Part shown: one piece after another, positions 1 through 8,404 of the stretch
How the letters are laid out: each line of letters starts with the position of its first letter
How positions within the stretch are numbered: position 1 is the stretch's first letter
Source: Gemmatimonadota bacterium
GTDB taxonomy: Bacteria; Gemmatimonadota; Gemmatimonadetes; Gemmatimonadales; Gemmatimonadaceae
Length of the DNA: 64,000 bases
Assembly (NCBI GenBank): GCA_003134685.1
Contig: PLCA01000008.1
Span: 135,185-199,184 of the forward strand
Reading direction: 5' to 3'
The notes under the pieces: generated by a model
Told to the model about the DNA's origin: nothing
Seen by the model: only the letters and a program-made list of their open reading frames with translations
Databases searched by the model: none
Position numbers and translations under genes: made by a program

Positions 1-540
1 ACGCTGCCGCCACAAGCCCGGGTGCTCGATCAGATCAAGCAGTCGCCCGATTCGCTCCTCCTGCAGCTGGTTCGCAACTTCGTCAAGAATGAGCTGGTGC
101 TGAGGCAGGCCGACAGCGCCAAGGTGCAGATCGATCCAGCCGAGCTGGCCCAGCTCCGCGCGAGCTTCAGCAACGCCGTTCGCTCGGCGTGGGCGCAGCT
201 TGGGGTGACGCCGGCGTCGCTGGCGGATAGCGCCAAGAGCGAAGGCGACCGCGAGAAGCTCGCCGCCAAGCGGGTCGACGAATATTTCACGCGTATGATC
301 CAGGAGCAGGCGCCGTTCGTGGCCGTTCCGACGCCGCTCTCGAACGTTCTGCGCGAGAGGTTCAAGTATTCGTTCAATGACGCAGGGTTCGACCGTTCGG
401 TTCAGGAGGCGGCGAAGATCCGCAGCTCCGCTGACTCGGCGCGCTCGGCGGCCCAGCCGTCGACGGCTGTGCCTCTGGGACCTCAACCGGTCCCGGCTCC
501 ACCGACCGCGTCCTCGACTCCTCCGGGCGGCAAGAAGTGA
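1..540 (+). CDS. SurA/PPIase-like protein, C-terminal part
   Basis: The reading frame is open from base 1, so the N-terminus lies outside the window. About 179 residues are visible. They are helical and charged, like the SurA-type chaperone region (motif NELVLRQADSAKVQI), and end in a Pro/Ser/Ala-rich low-complexity tail finishing GGKK. No rotamase domain is seen in the visible part. The stop codon overlaps the possible GTG start of the next, clearly SurA-like gene, which supports a periplasmic folding role and co-transcription. The family assignment rests mainly on context. A generic periplasmic hypothetical protein is the alternative. Confidence 0.55.
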   Translation, partial: TLPPQARVLDQIKQSPDSLLLQLVRNFVKNELVLRQADSAKVQIDPAELAQLRASFSNAVRSAWAQLGVTPASLADSAKSEGDREKLAAKRVDEYFTRMIQEQAPFVAVPTPLSNVLRERFKYSFNDAGFDRSVQEAAKIRSSADSARSAAQPSTAVPLGPQPVPAPPTASSTPPGGKK

Positions 541-575
541 TCGAACCACGATTCAGTCGCGGGGTAGGATCCGGG

Positions 576-1898
576 ATGATCAAGCGACTACTCGTTGCCG
601 CGGCGTTCGCGCCCATAGGGATCGGAGCACAAACACCAGCCGCTCCCCCACCGGCGGTGCCGCCGGCCCTACCGATCGATCGCGTTGTCGCGATCGTCGG
701 CGACCAGCCGGTTCTCTGGAGCGATGTGCTCACCTCCATCAATCAGCGTAGAGCGCAGGGCTTGCAGCTTCCCACCGATTCCGTCGGACAGGCCACTCTC
801 GCGCGAACGGTGCTGGGCGAGCTCGTGGACGAGGAGATGCTCGTTCAGAAAGCGAAGGAGATGAAGCTCGAGGTTACGGACGCCGACAACACCGCCGGCG
901 CCGACCGTCAGATCAAGTCGGTTCGCGCGCAATTCTCCTCAGACGACGACTACCGCGCCGAGCTAAAGAAGGCAGGACTGGGGTCGCCTGAGGAGTATCG
1001 CAAGTCACTCATCGAGCAGTACCGGCGCCAGAGCCTCCAGCAGAAGGCGTTCGCCGAGCTGCGGAAGAAGGCCAAGCCTGTCAACGTCACCGAGGAAGAG
1101 GTGACGGCGGCGTTCGAGCGCAGCCGCGCCGATCTTCAGAAGCGTCCCGCCACTATAACGTTCAGACAGATTGTCGTGGCGCCGAAGGCATCACCCGCGG
1201 CAAAGGCGAAGGCGAAGGCGCACATCGATTCGCTGCTCGTCGAAATCCGAAAGGGCGGCGACTTCGAGCAGATCGCCAAGCGTGAGTCGATGGATCCGGG
1301 GACGAAGCAGCTTGGCGGCGACCTGGGCTGGAATCGCCGCGGCAGTGGTCTCGTTCCCGAGTTTGAAGCGATGATGTTCGCGCTGCGCCCCGGGGATGTG
1401 AGCCCGGTAATCGAGACGGCGTTCGGTTATCACATCATCAAGGTCGATCGCGTGCAGTCCGCCGAAGTGAAAGCGCGCCACATCCTGATCGCTCCGGTGA
1501 TCGACTCCGCCGACGTTGCCGCTGCCAAGGTCGAGGCGGATACGGTGGCGGCGCAATGGCGTCGTGGCGTGCCGTACGATTCGCTCGTCGCGAAGCACCA
1601 CGATCCGACGGAAGAGAAGGGTGTGCTGCAGCCGTTCCAACGCGATTCGCTGCCGGCGTCCTACACCGCGGTCATAACCGGCGCCAAGGCAGGCGACATC
1701 ACCGCGCCGTTCCAGCTGGCGAATCCGCGCGGACAGCCCAAGTACGCCGTTCTCCAGATAGTGACGGCGACGGACGCCGGCGAATACAAGGAGAGCGAGA
1801 TCCGCGATCAGATCCGCGCCCAGCTCTCGGACGAGAGATCGATCAGGCTGCTGCTCGACGACATGCGGAAGCAGACTTACGTCTCGCTCAGGATGTAG
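576..1898 (+). CDS. SurA-like peptidyl-prolyl cis-trans isomerase
   Basis: Periplasmic chaperone/isomerase for outer-membrane protein folding. From the ATG at 576 the protein (about 440 aa) starts with a signal peptide (MIKRLLVAAAFAPIGIGAQ). A SurA N-terminal chaperone region follows (VAIVGDQPVLWSDV, then a long helical part). Next are two parvulin-type rotamase segments: one containing RQIVVAPKASPAAKAKA and GGDLGWNRRGSGLVPEF, and a second, weaker one starting at KARHILIAPVIDSADV. The length is close to E. coli SurA (428 aa). An in-frame GTG at 537 overlaps the previous stop by 4 bp and would add 13 residues ahead of the signal peptide. I prefer 576 because the signal peptide then begins at the N-terminus. 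Confidence 0.85.
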   Translation: MIKRLLVAAAFAPIGIGAQTPAAPPPAVPPALPIDRVVAIVGDQPVLWSDVLTSINQRRAQGLQLPTDSVGQATLARTVLGELVDEEMLVQKAKEMKLEVTDADNTAGADRQIKSVRAQFSSDDDYRAELKKAGLGSPEEYRKSLIEQYRRQSLQQKAFAELRKKAKPVNVTEEEVTAAFERSRADLQKRPATITFRQIVVAPKASPAAKAKAKAHIDSLLVEIRKGGDFEQIAKRESMDPGTKQLGGDLGWNRRGSGLVPEFEAMMFALRPGDVSPVIETAFGYHIIKVDRVQSAEVKARHILIAPVIDSADVAAAKVEADTVAAQWRRGVPYDSLVAKHHDPTEEKGVLQPFQRDSLPASYTAVITGAKAGDITAPFQLANPRGQPKYAVLQIVTATDAGEYKESEIRDQIRAQLSDERSIRLLLDDMRKQTYVSLRM

Positions 1899-1901
1899 AC
1901 A

Positions 1902-2858
1902 GTGAAAGCGCGTCTTGCCATGACCGTCGGGGATCCCCGCGGAATTGGACCGGAGATCGTCGCCAAAGCGCTCGCTGACTCACGGGTCGGCGAGCGCTGT
2001 GACATTGTGGTCGTGGGTCCGGAGGAATCCGGGGTCGGCGTCGGAGAATCAGTGGGACGGTGGCGCGCCGAAGGCGGCCCCGCGCTGGCCGGCAAGCTGA
2101 GCGGGCTCGCGATCGAGCGGGCCGTCCAGATGTGTATTGCGGGCGATGTCAGTGGCATAGTGACCGCCCCGATCGACAAATCAGCGCTGCATGCCGGCGG
2201 CTACGATTATCCCGGACACACGGAAATGCTCGGGCACCTGACGGGCGCGCCTGTCGCAATGATGCTCGCGTCGGACAAGCTTCGAGTCGTTCTCGCGACA
2301 ACGCACATCGCCCTCCGCGACGTACCCGAGAACCTGACCGCTGACCTCATAACCCAGGCAGCCGGGATCACGCGCAAAGGACTAAAGGACTGGTTCGGGA
2401 TCGCCGAGCCACGGATCGCGCTGTGCGCATTGAATCCGCACGGAGGCGATGGCGGGAGATTCGGCAGCGAGGACTCCATGCTCCTCGCGCCCGCGGCGCG
2501 CGCCGCTGGAATCGAGGGGCCTTTCCCCGCCGACACGGTTTTTGTGCGCGCCATGCGCGGCGAGTTCGATGCGGTGATCGCGCCATATCATGATGTAGGC
2601 ATGACTGCCATCAAGGTCGCGTCCTTCGGCAGTGCCGTGAACGTGACGCTCGGCCTTCCATTTCCGCGCACGTCGCCGGATCACGGAACCGCGCTCGACA
2701 TCGTCGGCCTGAATCGCGCCGACCCGTCGAGCATGATCGCGGCTACGCTTCTTTGTGCGTCGATTGTGGCTCGGGGTCAGTCGCGCGGCGGTCGCCGACC
2801 GCTTGCAGATCGACCGACAGAGACTCGATCCTCCGCCCGTCCATCTCGCGCACAGTGA
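1902..2858 (+). CDS. pdxA: 4-hydroxythreonine-4-phosphate dehydrogenase
   Basis: PdxA oxidises 4-phosphohydroxy-L-threonine in the DXP-dependent pyridoxal phosphate pathway, using NAD and a divalent metal. The N-terminal signature MTVGDPRGIGPEI is intact. The three metal-ligand histidine motifs are visible: YPGHTEMLGHL, PYHDVGMTAIK and SPDHGTALD. The start is GTG three bases after the upstream stop, so it is probably co-transcribed with the SurA-like gene, an arrangement also familiar from enterobacteria (surA-pdxA). The last roughly 35 residues (SRGGRRPLADRPTETRSSARP and on) are Arg-rich and unlike the family. They are encoded opposite the end of the convergent CorC gene, overlapping it by 116 bp. 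Catalytic residues are unaffected. Confidence 0.93.
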   Translation: MKARLAMTVGDPRGIGPEIVAKALADSRVGERCDIVVVGPEESGVGVGESVGRWRAEGGPALAGKLSGLAIERAVQMCIAGDVSGIVTAPIDKSALHAGGYDYPGHTEMLGHLTGAPVAMMLASDKLRVVLATTHIALRDVPENLTADLITQAAGITRKGLKDWFGIAEPRIALCALNPHGGDGGRFGSEDSMLLAPAARAAGIEGPFPADTVFVRAMRGEFDAVIAPYHDVGMTAIKVASFGSAVNVTLGLPFPRTSPDHGTALDIVGLNRADPSSMIAATLLCASIVARGQSRGGRRPLADRPTETRSSARPSRAQ

Positions 2859-4101
2859 ATATCGCGCCGCCGGCGATCACGCGGTCACCGACGATGGGCA
2901 GCCGGCCCAGCACTCCGAACACGTAGCCCCCGATCGTGGTGTAGTCCTCGTCGGGGATGGTGAGACCGAAGTGCTCGTTCAGCTCACCGATGTGCGTGCT
3001 CCCCGGCACCAGCGTTTGTCCTGCGCGGGTATGGAGGGGAGCTTCGGCATCCTCGGGCGTGTCGTACTCGTCGAGAATCTCGCCGACGATCTCCTCGAGC
3101 AGGTCTTCCATTGTCACGACCCCGGCCGTTCCACCGTACTCGTCGAGCACGACCGCCATGTGCTCCTTGAGCCGCTTGAAATCGGCGAGTACCTCCTCGA
3201 CTTCACGCGAGCCGGGAATCACGTGCACGGGGCGCATGATGGACGGAAGATCGAACGCGTCGGTGTCCGTGCGAGGCGCGAGAAGCTTGAGGAGATCCTT
3301 GGCCAGCACCACTCCAATGATGTTGTCGATTGATTCGTCGTACACAGGATAGCGCGACAGCCCGCTCTCCTGGACTACGCCCAGCACCTCGGACAGCGTC
3401 GCTTCGACCGGCAATGCCACCAACTCTGTCCGTGGCGTCATCACCTCGCGCGCGTTCTTCTCCGAGAACTCGAACACGGCGTCGATCATGTCCGCATCGT
3501 GGGCCAGCATCTGTCCGCTTTCCTGCGATTGCTCGACGAGGAGGCGAATTTCCTCGGGCGAATGAACTGCTTCCTCCGAGCCCGCCTTTTCCTGACCGAG
3601 CGCGTGCAGAATCACCAGCGAGGATCTGTTGAGGAAGAAAGTGAATGGAGTAGTGATCCAGGCGAAGAACAACAGCGGCGGCGCGAGCCAGCGGGCGAGC
3701 GATTCCGGGTGGTTGAGCGCGGCGGCCTTGGGCACCAGTTCGCCAAATACCACGTGCAGATAGGTGACGATGATCAGCGCTACCGTTGCCGCCAGCGTAA
3801 GGCGCATCGACACCTCGATGGCGAACGGGAGATTCGCGAACAGGTGTTCGAACACCTCGCCGACGGTCGACTCAGCGACCCACCCCAGGCCCAGGCTCGC
3901 CAGCGTAACCCCAAGCTGGCTCGCGGAGAGGATGCGGGAGATATTTGAGGCGGCGCGAACGGCGAAGCGGGCCAGACGGTCACCGCTTCGTACCATCGCT
4001 TCCAGACGCGTCCGTCTGGAGCGGACAAGAGCGAACTCGGCGCCAACGAAGAACGCGTTGAGGAGCACGAGCAGAATTATGGCGAGCAGCCGGCCGAGCA
4101 C
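2743..4101 (-). CDS. CNNM/CorC-HlyC family transmembrane CBS protein
   Basis: A 452-residue membrane protein of the family called hemolysin C or magnesium/cobalt efflux CorC, probably acting in divalent-cation homeostasis. Order: a CNNM (DUF21) membrane domain over about residues 1-195 with four hydrophobic segments; a tandem CBS pair over about 210-335 (REVMTPRTELVALP, then MRPVHVIPGSREVEEVL); the acidic linker DEYGGTAGVVTMEDLLEEIVG; and a C-terminal CorC/HlyC domain (about 350-435). It is transcribed toward pdxA and their coding ends overlap. Whether it transports or senses metal cannot be read from sequence. Confidence 0.9.
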   Translation of the reverse strand: MLGRLLAIILLVLLNAFFVGAEFALVRSRRTRLEAMVRSGDRLARFAVRAASNISRILSASQLGVTLASLGLGWVAESTVGEVFEHLFANLPFAIEVSMRLTLAATVALIIVTYLHVVFGELVPKAAALNHPESLARWLAPPLLFFAWITTPFTFFLNRSSLVILHALGQEKAGSEEAVHSPEEIRLLVEQSQESGQMLAHDADMIDAVFEFSEKNAREVMTPRTELVALPVEATLSEVLGVVQESGLSRYPVYDESIDNIIGVVLAKDLLKLLAPRTDTDAFDLPSIMRPVHVIPGSREVEEVLADFKRLKEHMAVVLDEYGGTAGVVTMEDLLEEIVGEILDEYDTPEDAEAPLHTRAGQTLVPGSTHIGELNEHFGLTIPDEDYTTIGGYVFGVLGRLPIVGDRVIAGGAIFTVREMDGRRIESLSVDLQAVGDRRATDPEPQSTHKEA

Positions 4102-4126
4102 GGATACAACTTACCACAAAACTGCA

Positions 4127-4317
4127 ACTTATGACTACCGGTCGGGGGCGTTGGGCGGGTCGGCTCGGGGCTACGTGCGGCTGTCCCTAGGTCGCACACC
4201 ATTCAAGGGGTTTTGCGATAGTGTTCGCATGCCCCCTGCGCTGGCTCCCGCGCACCAAACAGCCCGCCCGCGGCCCCCGGCCGGCTCGCCCGCAGCCCCT
4301 AGCCGGTAGTCATAAGT
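4127..4317. repeat. 191-bp element with 15-bp perfect inverted termini
   Basis: ACTTATGACTACCGG at 4127-4141 is repeated exactly as its reverse complement at 4303-4317. The sequence between is GC-rich and non-coding. The element fills most of the gap between the corC-like gene and the CDF gene. It resembles a MITE or small palindromic intergenic repeat. No clear target-site duplication is visible and no second copy occurs in this window. Confidence 0.5.
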
Positions 4318-4341
4318 AAATGACTCTGAACCCGAACGATC

Positions 4342-5271
4342 ATGAGTAAAGCCCCGTTCTCAGAGGACGGTGTGCACCACCATGGCGTGGGCCATTCACA
4401 CTCCGCAGATGCTCCAGTCCGGAGCTTGCGAATCGCCCTCGTGCTCACGGCGACGCTGCTGGTCGTCGAAGTCATCGGCGGATTTCTCTCCAACTCGATC
4501 GCCCTTCTCGCCGACGCCGGGCACATGCTCACGGACGTGGCGGCGCTCGCGCTCGCTCTGTTCGTGGCGTGGTTCAGCAAGCAACCGGAGACGCCACAAA
4601 AGACATACGGCTACCTGCGGTGGGAGATTCTAGCAGCCTTCCTGAATGGCGCGACGCTGCTGCTGATTTCCGCGTGGATTCTGTGGGAAGCCGCCTCGCG
4701 GTTCCGCGCGCCCGCGGCCATCCAGGGCGGACTGATGCTGACGGTGGCGACGGGCGGATTGATCATCAACATCATTGCCGCGCGGGTGCTGGTTGGCAGC
4801 TCGGCCGACAGCATGAATGCGCGCGGCGCCTACCTGCACGTGCTGGGTGACCTGCTCGCGAGCGTCGGCACGCTGGTCGCGGCTATTCTCATTCGCTACA
4901 CCGGCTGGTTGGCGGCGGACCCAATCGCCTCGATCCTCACGACGGTTCTCATCGTGAGGGGCGCCTGGCGCCTGGTGCGAGAGTCGGTGGACATCCTCCT
5001 CGAGTCAACGCCGGCGCATATCCCGCTTCCCGCGGTGCGGGCGCAGCTGGAGGCGATCCCCGGAATCGAATCGGTGCACGATCTGCACGTCTGGGCGGTC
5101 ACGCCGGCGGTGGTGGCGATGAGCGCGCACGCCATTGTGCGCGAGCCCGGACAGCACCAGCACGTGCTGGGGCACGTCCACGACGCGATGCGACTCTTCG
5201 GCATCCAGCACGTGACAATCCAGCTCGAAAAGGACGATATGCTCGACCGCGAGAGGCACTTGCACGCCTAG
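4342..5271 (+). CDS. Cation diffusion facilitator (CzcD/ZitB-like)
   Basis: A 309-residue proton-coupled heavy-metal exporter, probably for zinc or a similar divalent cation. The N-terminus is His-rich (HHHGVGHSHS). Six membrane segments follow. Both transport-site motifs are of the zinc-type HxxxD form: DAGHMLTDVAALAL in TM2 and YLHVLGDLLASVG in TM5. The cytoplasmic C-terminal ferredoxin-like domain carries VHDLHVWAVTPAVVAMSAH. It stands alone just upstream of typA and is not part of the larger metal-resistance block at 33-43 kb, which has its own CDF proteins. Confidence 0.92.
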   Translation: MSKAPFSEDGVHHHGVGHSHSADAPVRSLRIALVLTATLLVVEVIGGFLSNSIALLADAGHMLTDVAALALALFVAWFSKQPETPQKTYGYLRWEILAAFLNGATLLLISAWILWEAASRFRAPAAIQGGLMLTVATGGLIINIIAARVLVGSSADSMNARGAYLHVLGDLLASVGTLVAAILIRYTGWLAADPIASILTTVLIVRGAWRLVRESVDILLESTPAHIPLPAVRAQLEAIPGIESVHDLHVWAVTPAVVAMSAHAIVREPGQHQHVLGHVHDAMRLFGIQHVTIQLEKDDMLDRERHLHA

Positions 5272-5280
5272 CTAACTTAT

Positions 5281-7131
5281 ATGGCTATGGCAAAGCTGGA
5301 ATACCGTAACATCGCGATCATCGCGCACGTCGATCACGGCAAGACTACTCTCGTCGACAAAATGCTCCGGCAGGCAGGAGCGTTCAGAGAGAACCAGGTC
5401 GTGATGGAGCGCGTCATGGATTCCAACCCGCTCGAGCGCGAGCGCGGCATCACGATCCTCGCGAAGAACACTTCGGTCCGGTGGAAAGGGACGAAGATCA
5501 ACATCGTCGACACCCCGGGCCACTCCGATTTCGGCGGCGAGGTGGAGCGCATCCTCCGCATGGTGGATGGCGTGCTGCTCGTCGTCGATGCGTTCGATGG
5601 GCCCATGCCCCAGACGCGCTTCGTCCTCAGGAAGGCTCTGGCGCTCGACCGCACGCCGATCATCGTGATCAACAAGATCGACAGGGCCGGCTCGGACCCG
5701 ATGCGCGTCCACGACGAAGTGCTCGACCTGCTGATCGAGCTCGAGGCGAATGAGGCCCAGCTCAACGCGACCGTCGTGTACGCGTCCGCGCGCGAAGGTG
5801 TGGCGACAATGGACATGGAAGTCACGCCGGTCGACCTCTCGCCCCTGTTCGACGCGATCATAGAGCACGTCCCCGCGCCGCCGCATGATGATGCGGGTCC
5901 GTTTCAGATGTTGATTTCGACCATCGATCACTCACCATACCTCGGACGTCTGGGGATCGGCCGCATCGAGCGGGGCACTATTCACGTCGGAGATTCGGTT
6001 GCGCTATTGCCACTCGATGGCTCGCAGAAGGCGGAGCAGTCGCGCGTGACCAGGCTCTTCACCTATGAGGGGCTCGATCGTATTGAGGTTCCGCAGGCAT
6101 CCGCGGGCGAGATCGTGGCGCTCGCCGGACTCGAGGGAGTCGAGATCGGCCTCACCGTGACGGATCTCGAGCATCCGGAGCGGTTGGCCGGGATTTCGGT
6201 AGAAGAGCCGACGATCTCGGTGGACTACCTCGTCAACAACTCTCCCTTCGCAGGCAGGGACGGGAAATTCGTCACCTCTCGTCAGATCCGGGAGCGGCTG
6301 TTCAAGGAGCTCGAGCGGAATGTGGCGCTCAGGGTGGAAGACACCGAATCGACAGACACGTGGACCGTCTCGGGCCGTGGTGAGCTTCACCTCACCATTC
6401 TCATGGAGACGATGCGGCGCGAAGGTTATGAGTTTCAGGTATCACGCCCGCGGGTGATCACGCGTGAGGGCCCGCAGGGCGAGCGACTCGAGCCCTACGA
6501 AGAGTTGGCTATCGATGTCCCCGAAGAATTCCTCGGCGTCGTGATCGAAAAGCTGGGGCCGCGGCGGGCGGCGATGCTGGAGATGAAGAACCCGGGGCAG
6601 GGAATGGTACGACTTCTTTACAAAATCCCAGCTCGTGGACTTTTCGGCTACAGGTCGGAGTTCCTCACCGACACCCGCGGCACCGGCATCATGCACCATC
6701 GCTTCCTCGAGTACGGGCCGTGGGCGGGTCCGCTGGCGGGCCGGACGAGGGGGACACTGGTTTCTATGGAAGGCGGCGTCATCGTGGCTTTCGCGCTTGC
6801 AAATCTCGCGGAGAGAGCTACCCTTTTTGTTGCCCCTGGTGACGCGGTTTATGAGGGCATGCTGGTAGGCGAGAATTCGAGGCCGGGCGACATGGATGTC
6901 AATCCGACCCGCGAGAAGAAGCTGACTAACATGAGGTCCAAGTCGAGCGACGAAAACATTCAGCTCGAGCCGCCGCGGGAGTTGACGCTGGAAGGTGCGC
7001 TGGAGTATATCGAGGAAGACGAGCTGATCGAGGTTACGCCGAAGTCCATCAGACTGCGGAAACGCTTCCTCAACTCTAACGATCGGAAGAAACTGTCACG
7101 CGAGGCGAAGCGCGAGCGCGCTTCGGTCTAA
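5281..7131 (+). CDS. typA: Ribosome-associated GTPase TypA/BipA
   Basis: A translational GTPase of the EF-G/LepA class that binds ribosomes and matters for stress adaptation and ribosome assembly. At 616 residues it is full length. The G motifs are intact: AHVDHGKTTL (about residues 15-24), ERGITI, DTPGHSDFGGEVERIL, VINKIDRAGSDP and SAREG. Downstream, LGRLGIGRIERGTIHVGD marks domain II. The EF-G-like domains and TypA C-terminal domain follow (TDTRGTGIMHHRFLEYGPW; end RKRFLNSNDRKKLSREAK). The start could be the ATG at 5281 or at 5287. Confidence 0.96.
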   Translation: MAMAKLEYRNIAIIAHVDHGKTTLVDKMLRQAGAFRENQVVMERVMDSNPLERERGITILAKNTSVRWKGTKINIVDTPGHSDFGGEVERILRMVDGVLLVVDAFDGPMPQTRFVLRKALALDRTPIIVINKIDRAGSDPMRVHDEVLDLLIELEANEAQLNATVVYASAREGVATMDMEVTPVDLSPLFDAIIEHVPAPPHDDAGPFQMLISTIDHSPYLGRLGIGRIERGTIHVGDSVALLPLDGSQKAEQSRVTRLFTYEGLDRIEVPQASAGEIVALAGLEGVEIGLTVTDLEHPERLAGISVEEPTISVDYLVNNSPFAGRDGKFVTSRQIRERLFKELERNVALRVEDTESTDTWTVSGRGELHLTILMETMRREGYEFQVSRPRVITREGPQGERLEPYEELAIDVPEEFLGVVIEKLGPRRAAMLEMKNPGQGMVRLLYKIPARGLFGYRSEFLTDTRGTGIMHHRFLEYGPWAGPLAGRTRGTLVSMEGGVIVAFALANLAERATLFVAPGDAVYEGMLVGENSRPGDMDVNPTREKKLTNMRSKSSDENIQLEPPRELTLEGALEYIEEDELIEVTPKSIRLRKRFLNSNDRKKLSREAKRERASV

Positions 7132-7151
7132 CAACCAGGGAGATCACGGTA

Positions 7152-7484
7152 ATGTGCGCCATGCTGGAGTCCGCGGGCAGTTTCCTGAACGAGGAGGAGA
7201 CTGAAGCGTGGCTGGCGAAGAAGGCCCCAGAAGGTGACCCCGAGGACGAGGATCTCGAGGACGATCTGGAAGATGATGATGAGGACGATGTCGAGGACGA
7301 ATGGGCCGACGATGTGGAAGACGCCGACGACGCGGACCTGGACGATGATGATCTCGACGAGGACGACGAGGATGACGACCTCGACGATGATCTCGACGAC
7401 GACCTCATAGATCTCGACGACGAGTTCGATACGGAGGAGATCGAGAAGCCTCACCCGGCGCATCCGCGCAAGTACGAGGACTGA
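7152..7484 (+). CDS. Highly acidic small protein with Asp/Glu-rich tail
   Basis: A 110-residue protein. The first 30 residues look ordinary (MCAMLESAGSFLNEEETEAW). Residues from about 33 to 100 are almost entirely Asp and Glu with scattered Leu and Val. It ends in a short basic/Pro-rich tail (KPHPAHPRKYED). It starts 21 bp after typA stops and is followed by a strong terminator, so it is probably the last gene of the typA transcript. No function can be assigned. A chaperone-like or cation-buffering disordered protein is possible. The opposite strand is also open here, but only because the acidic codon repeat lacks reverse-strand stops. Confidence 0.7.
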   Translation: MCAMLESAGSFLNEEETEAWLAKKAPEGDPEDEDLEDDLEDDDEDDVEDEWADDVEDADDADLDDDDLDEDDEDDDLDDDLDDDLIDLDDEFDTEEIEKPHPAHPRKYED

Positions 7485-7515
7485 GCGCCGCTCTCATTCC
7501 GATCGTCGTAGTAAG

Positions 7516-7545
7516 AATGCCCCGCGGTTGCGGGGCATTTCTTTT
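7516..7545 (+). terminator. Rho-independent terminator after the typA unit
   Basis: A perfect 10-bp stem, AATGCCCCGC (7516-7525) with GCGGGGCATT (7530-7539), GGTT loop, followed by TCTTTT. It ends the rightward typA/acidic-protein transcript ahead of the oppositely oriented pilin gene. Confidence 0.9.
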
Positions 7546-7574
7546 ATGCGTGTGCGTCAGTGTTCGCGGGTGCT

Positions 7575-7988
7575 TCACGGCGGGAGGATGCCCGTCGTCA
7601 GCGCATTTCCAGTCGTGCAGGTGATCTCTCCCGCCCGCATCTCGCAGCTTTGCGACGTTTGCGAGTGCTTTACGACGGCGGTCCAGTCAGCGAGCTGACT
7701 GCCAAGGATGTTGAACGCGACGAGGGTCACGGTCACGTCTTTGGAGGGCGTGAATCCGTTGAGTGGAGCGTCGCTCGTCGCAGTGCCGGAGAAGTATTGG
7801 CCGTGATTGTCGGCGGCAAACTGTTCCTCGTAGATCGCGATCGTATGCAGGTCGGCCTTCATCGCGGCGACGCGTGCCTTGTCCTTGCTTGCGCCCAGGA
7901 GCGGCACCGCGACCGCCGCGAGGACGCCGATCACGACTGTGACGACCACGACTTCGATTAGTGTGAATCCCTTTCGATTTTGAGTCAT
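7575..7988 (-). CDS. Type IV pilin-like protein (PilA/GspG class)
   Basis: A 137-residue prepilin with the class III signal MTQNRKGFTLIEVVVVTVV. Processing is expected between Gly and Phe, leaving N-methyl-Phe and Glu at position 5. The hydrophobic alpha-1 helix runs to about residue 30. The globular domain carries a likely disulphide pair near the C-terminus (SQSCEMRAGEITCTTG). It is extracellular or pseudopilus after assembly. No pilus assembly genes adjoin it. A PilB/GspE-type ATPase is encoded 53 kb away at 60561 and could serve it, but that link is only an inference. Confidence 0.88.
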   Translation of the reverse strand: MTQNRKGFTLIEVVVVTVVIGVLAAVAVPLLGASKDKARVAAMKADLHTIAIYEEQFAADNHGQYFSGTATSDAPLNGFTPSKDVTVTLVAFNILGSQLADWTAVVKHSQTSQSCEMRAGEITCTTGNALTTGILPP

Positions 7989-8063
7989 TCGATGCTCGAC
8001 GGAATGAGGCTGTACGTCCGAGGGAGATTTACCCGCTCTAAATACTCATCTCCGGGCATGACG

Positions 8064-8100
8064 CGATCGTGAAAGCAGCCTTACTATTTCGTCACGATCG
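8064..8100. promoter_or_regulatory. 9-bp inverted repeat upstream of pilin and tRNA
   Basis: CGATCGTGA (8064-8072) and TCACGATCG (8092-8100) form a perfect inverted repeat with a 19-bp centre. It lies between the divergent pilin start (7988) and the tRNA promoter. A transcription-factor operator is possible; a chance palindrome cannot be excluded. Confidence 0.3.
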
Positions 8101-8114
8101 TCGTGTTCCGCCGA

Positions 8115-8143
8115 TTGACCATGCCTCGGGGCGCGGCTAACTT
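8115..8143 (+). promoter_or_regulatory. Sigma-70-type promoter of tRNA-Ile
   Basis: TTGACC at 8115-8120, a 17-bp spacer, then TAACTT at 8138-8143. The tRNA begins 38 bp further on, leaving a short 5' leader. Match quality and spacing are good for a constitutive promoter. Confidence 0.65.
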
Positions 8144-8180
8144 GCAAGACTCTGCGCCACAGGCGGTTAGCTGTGGCGAG

Positions 8181-8254
<74 letters not shown>

Positions 8255-8262
8255 TATATGAG

Positions 8263-8302
8263 CGCTGCAAGGACTTAACTGCCTTGCGGCGTTTGCGTTT
8301 TT
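8263..8302 (+). terminator. tRNA-Ile terminator carried at left end of unit A
   Basis: CGCTGCAAGG (8263-8272) pairs with CCTTGCGGCG (8282-8291) with one G-U pair, followed by a T-rich run TTTGCGTTTTT. It starts 8 nt after the tRNA. Confidence 0.7.
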
Positions 8303-8308
8303 GGGCCT

Positions 8309-8332
8309 TACTGTCCGTTCCTACTGTCCGTT
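8309..8332. repeat. Left-end direct-repeat pair of unit A
   Basis: The 11-mer TACTGTCCGTT occurs at 8309-8319 and 8322-8332, 13 bp apart, 55 bp after the tRNA. Equivalent pairs occur at the left ends of units B, C and E with the same 13-bp period. Confidence 0.75.
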
Positions 8333-8404
8333 GCTCGCCAGCTTCCCAAGCGCCGTGCGCTGCGCCTGTTCGTCCGGTCGTAGACGCCTGTCGAGTGTTG
8401 AGAA

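Noticed and set aside
5272..5931. 219-codon minus-strand frame inside typA
   Set aside because: Antisense shadow of the GTPase gene in high-GC sequence; no start signal or recognisable domain.
7128..7463. Long minus-strand frames opposite the acidic protein, encoding Ser-rich or Val/Ile/Glu-rich repeats
   Set aside because: They exist only because repeated GAC/GAG/GAT codons give no stops on the other strand; composition is not protein-like, and the plus frame fits the typA transcript and terminator.
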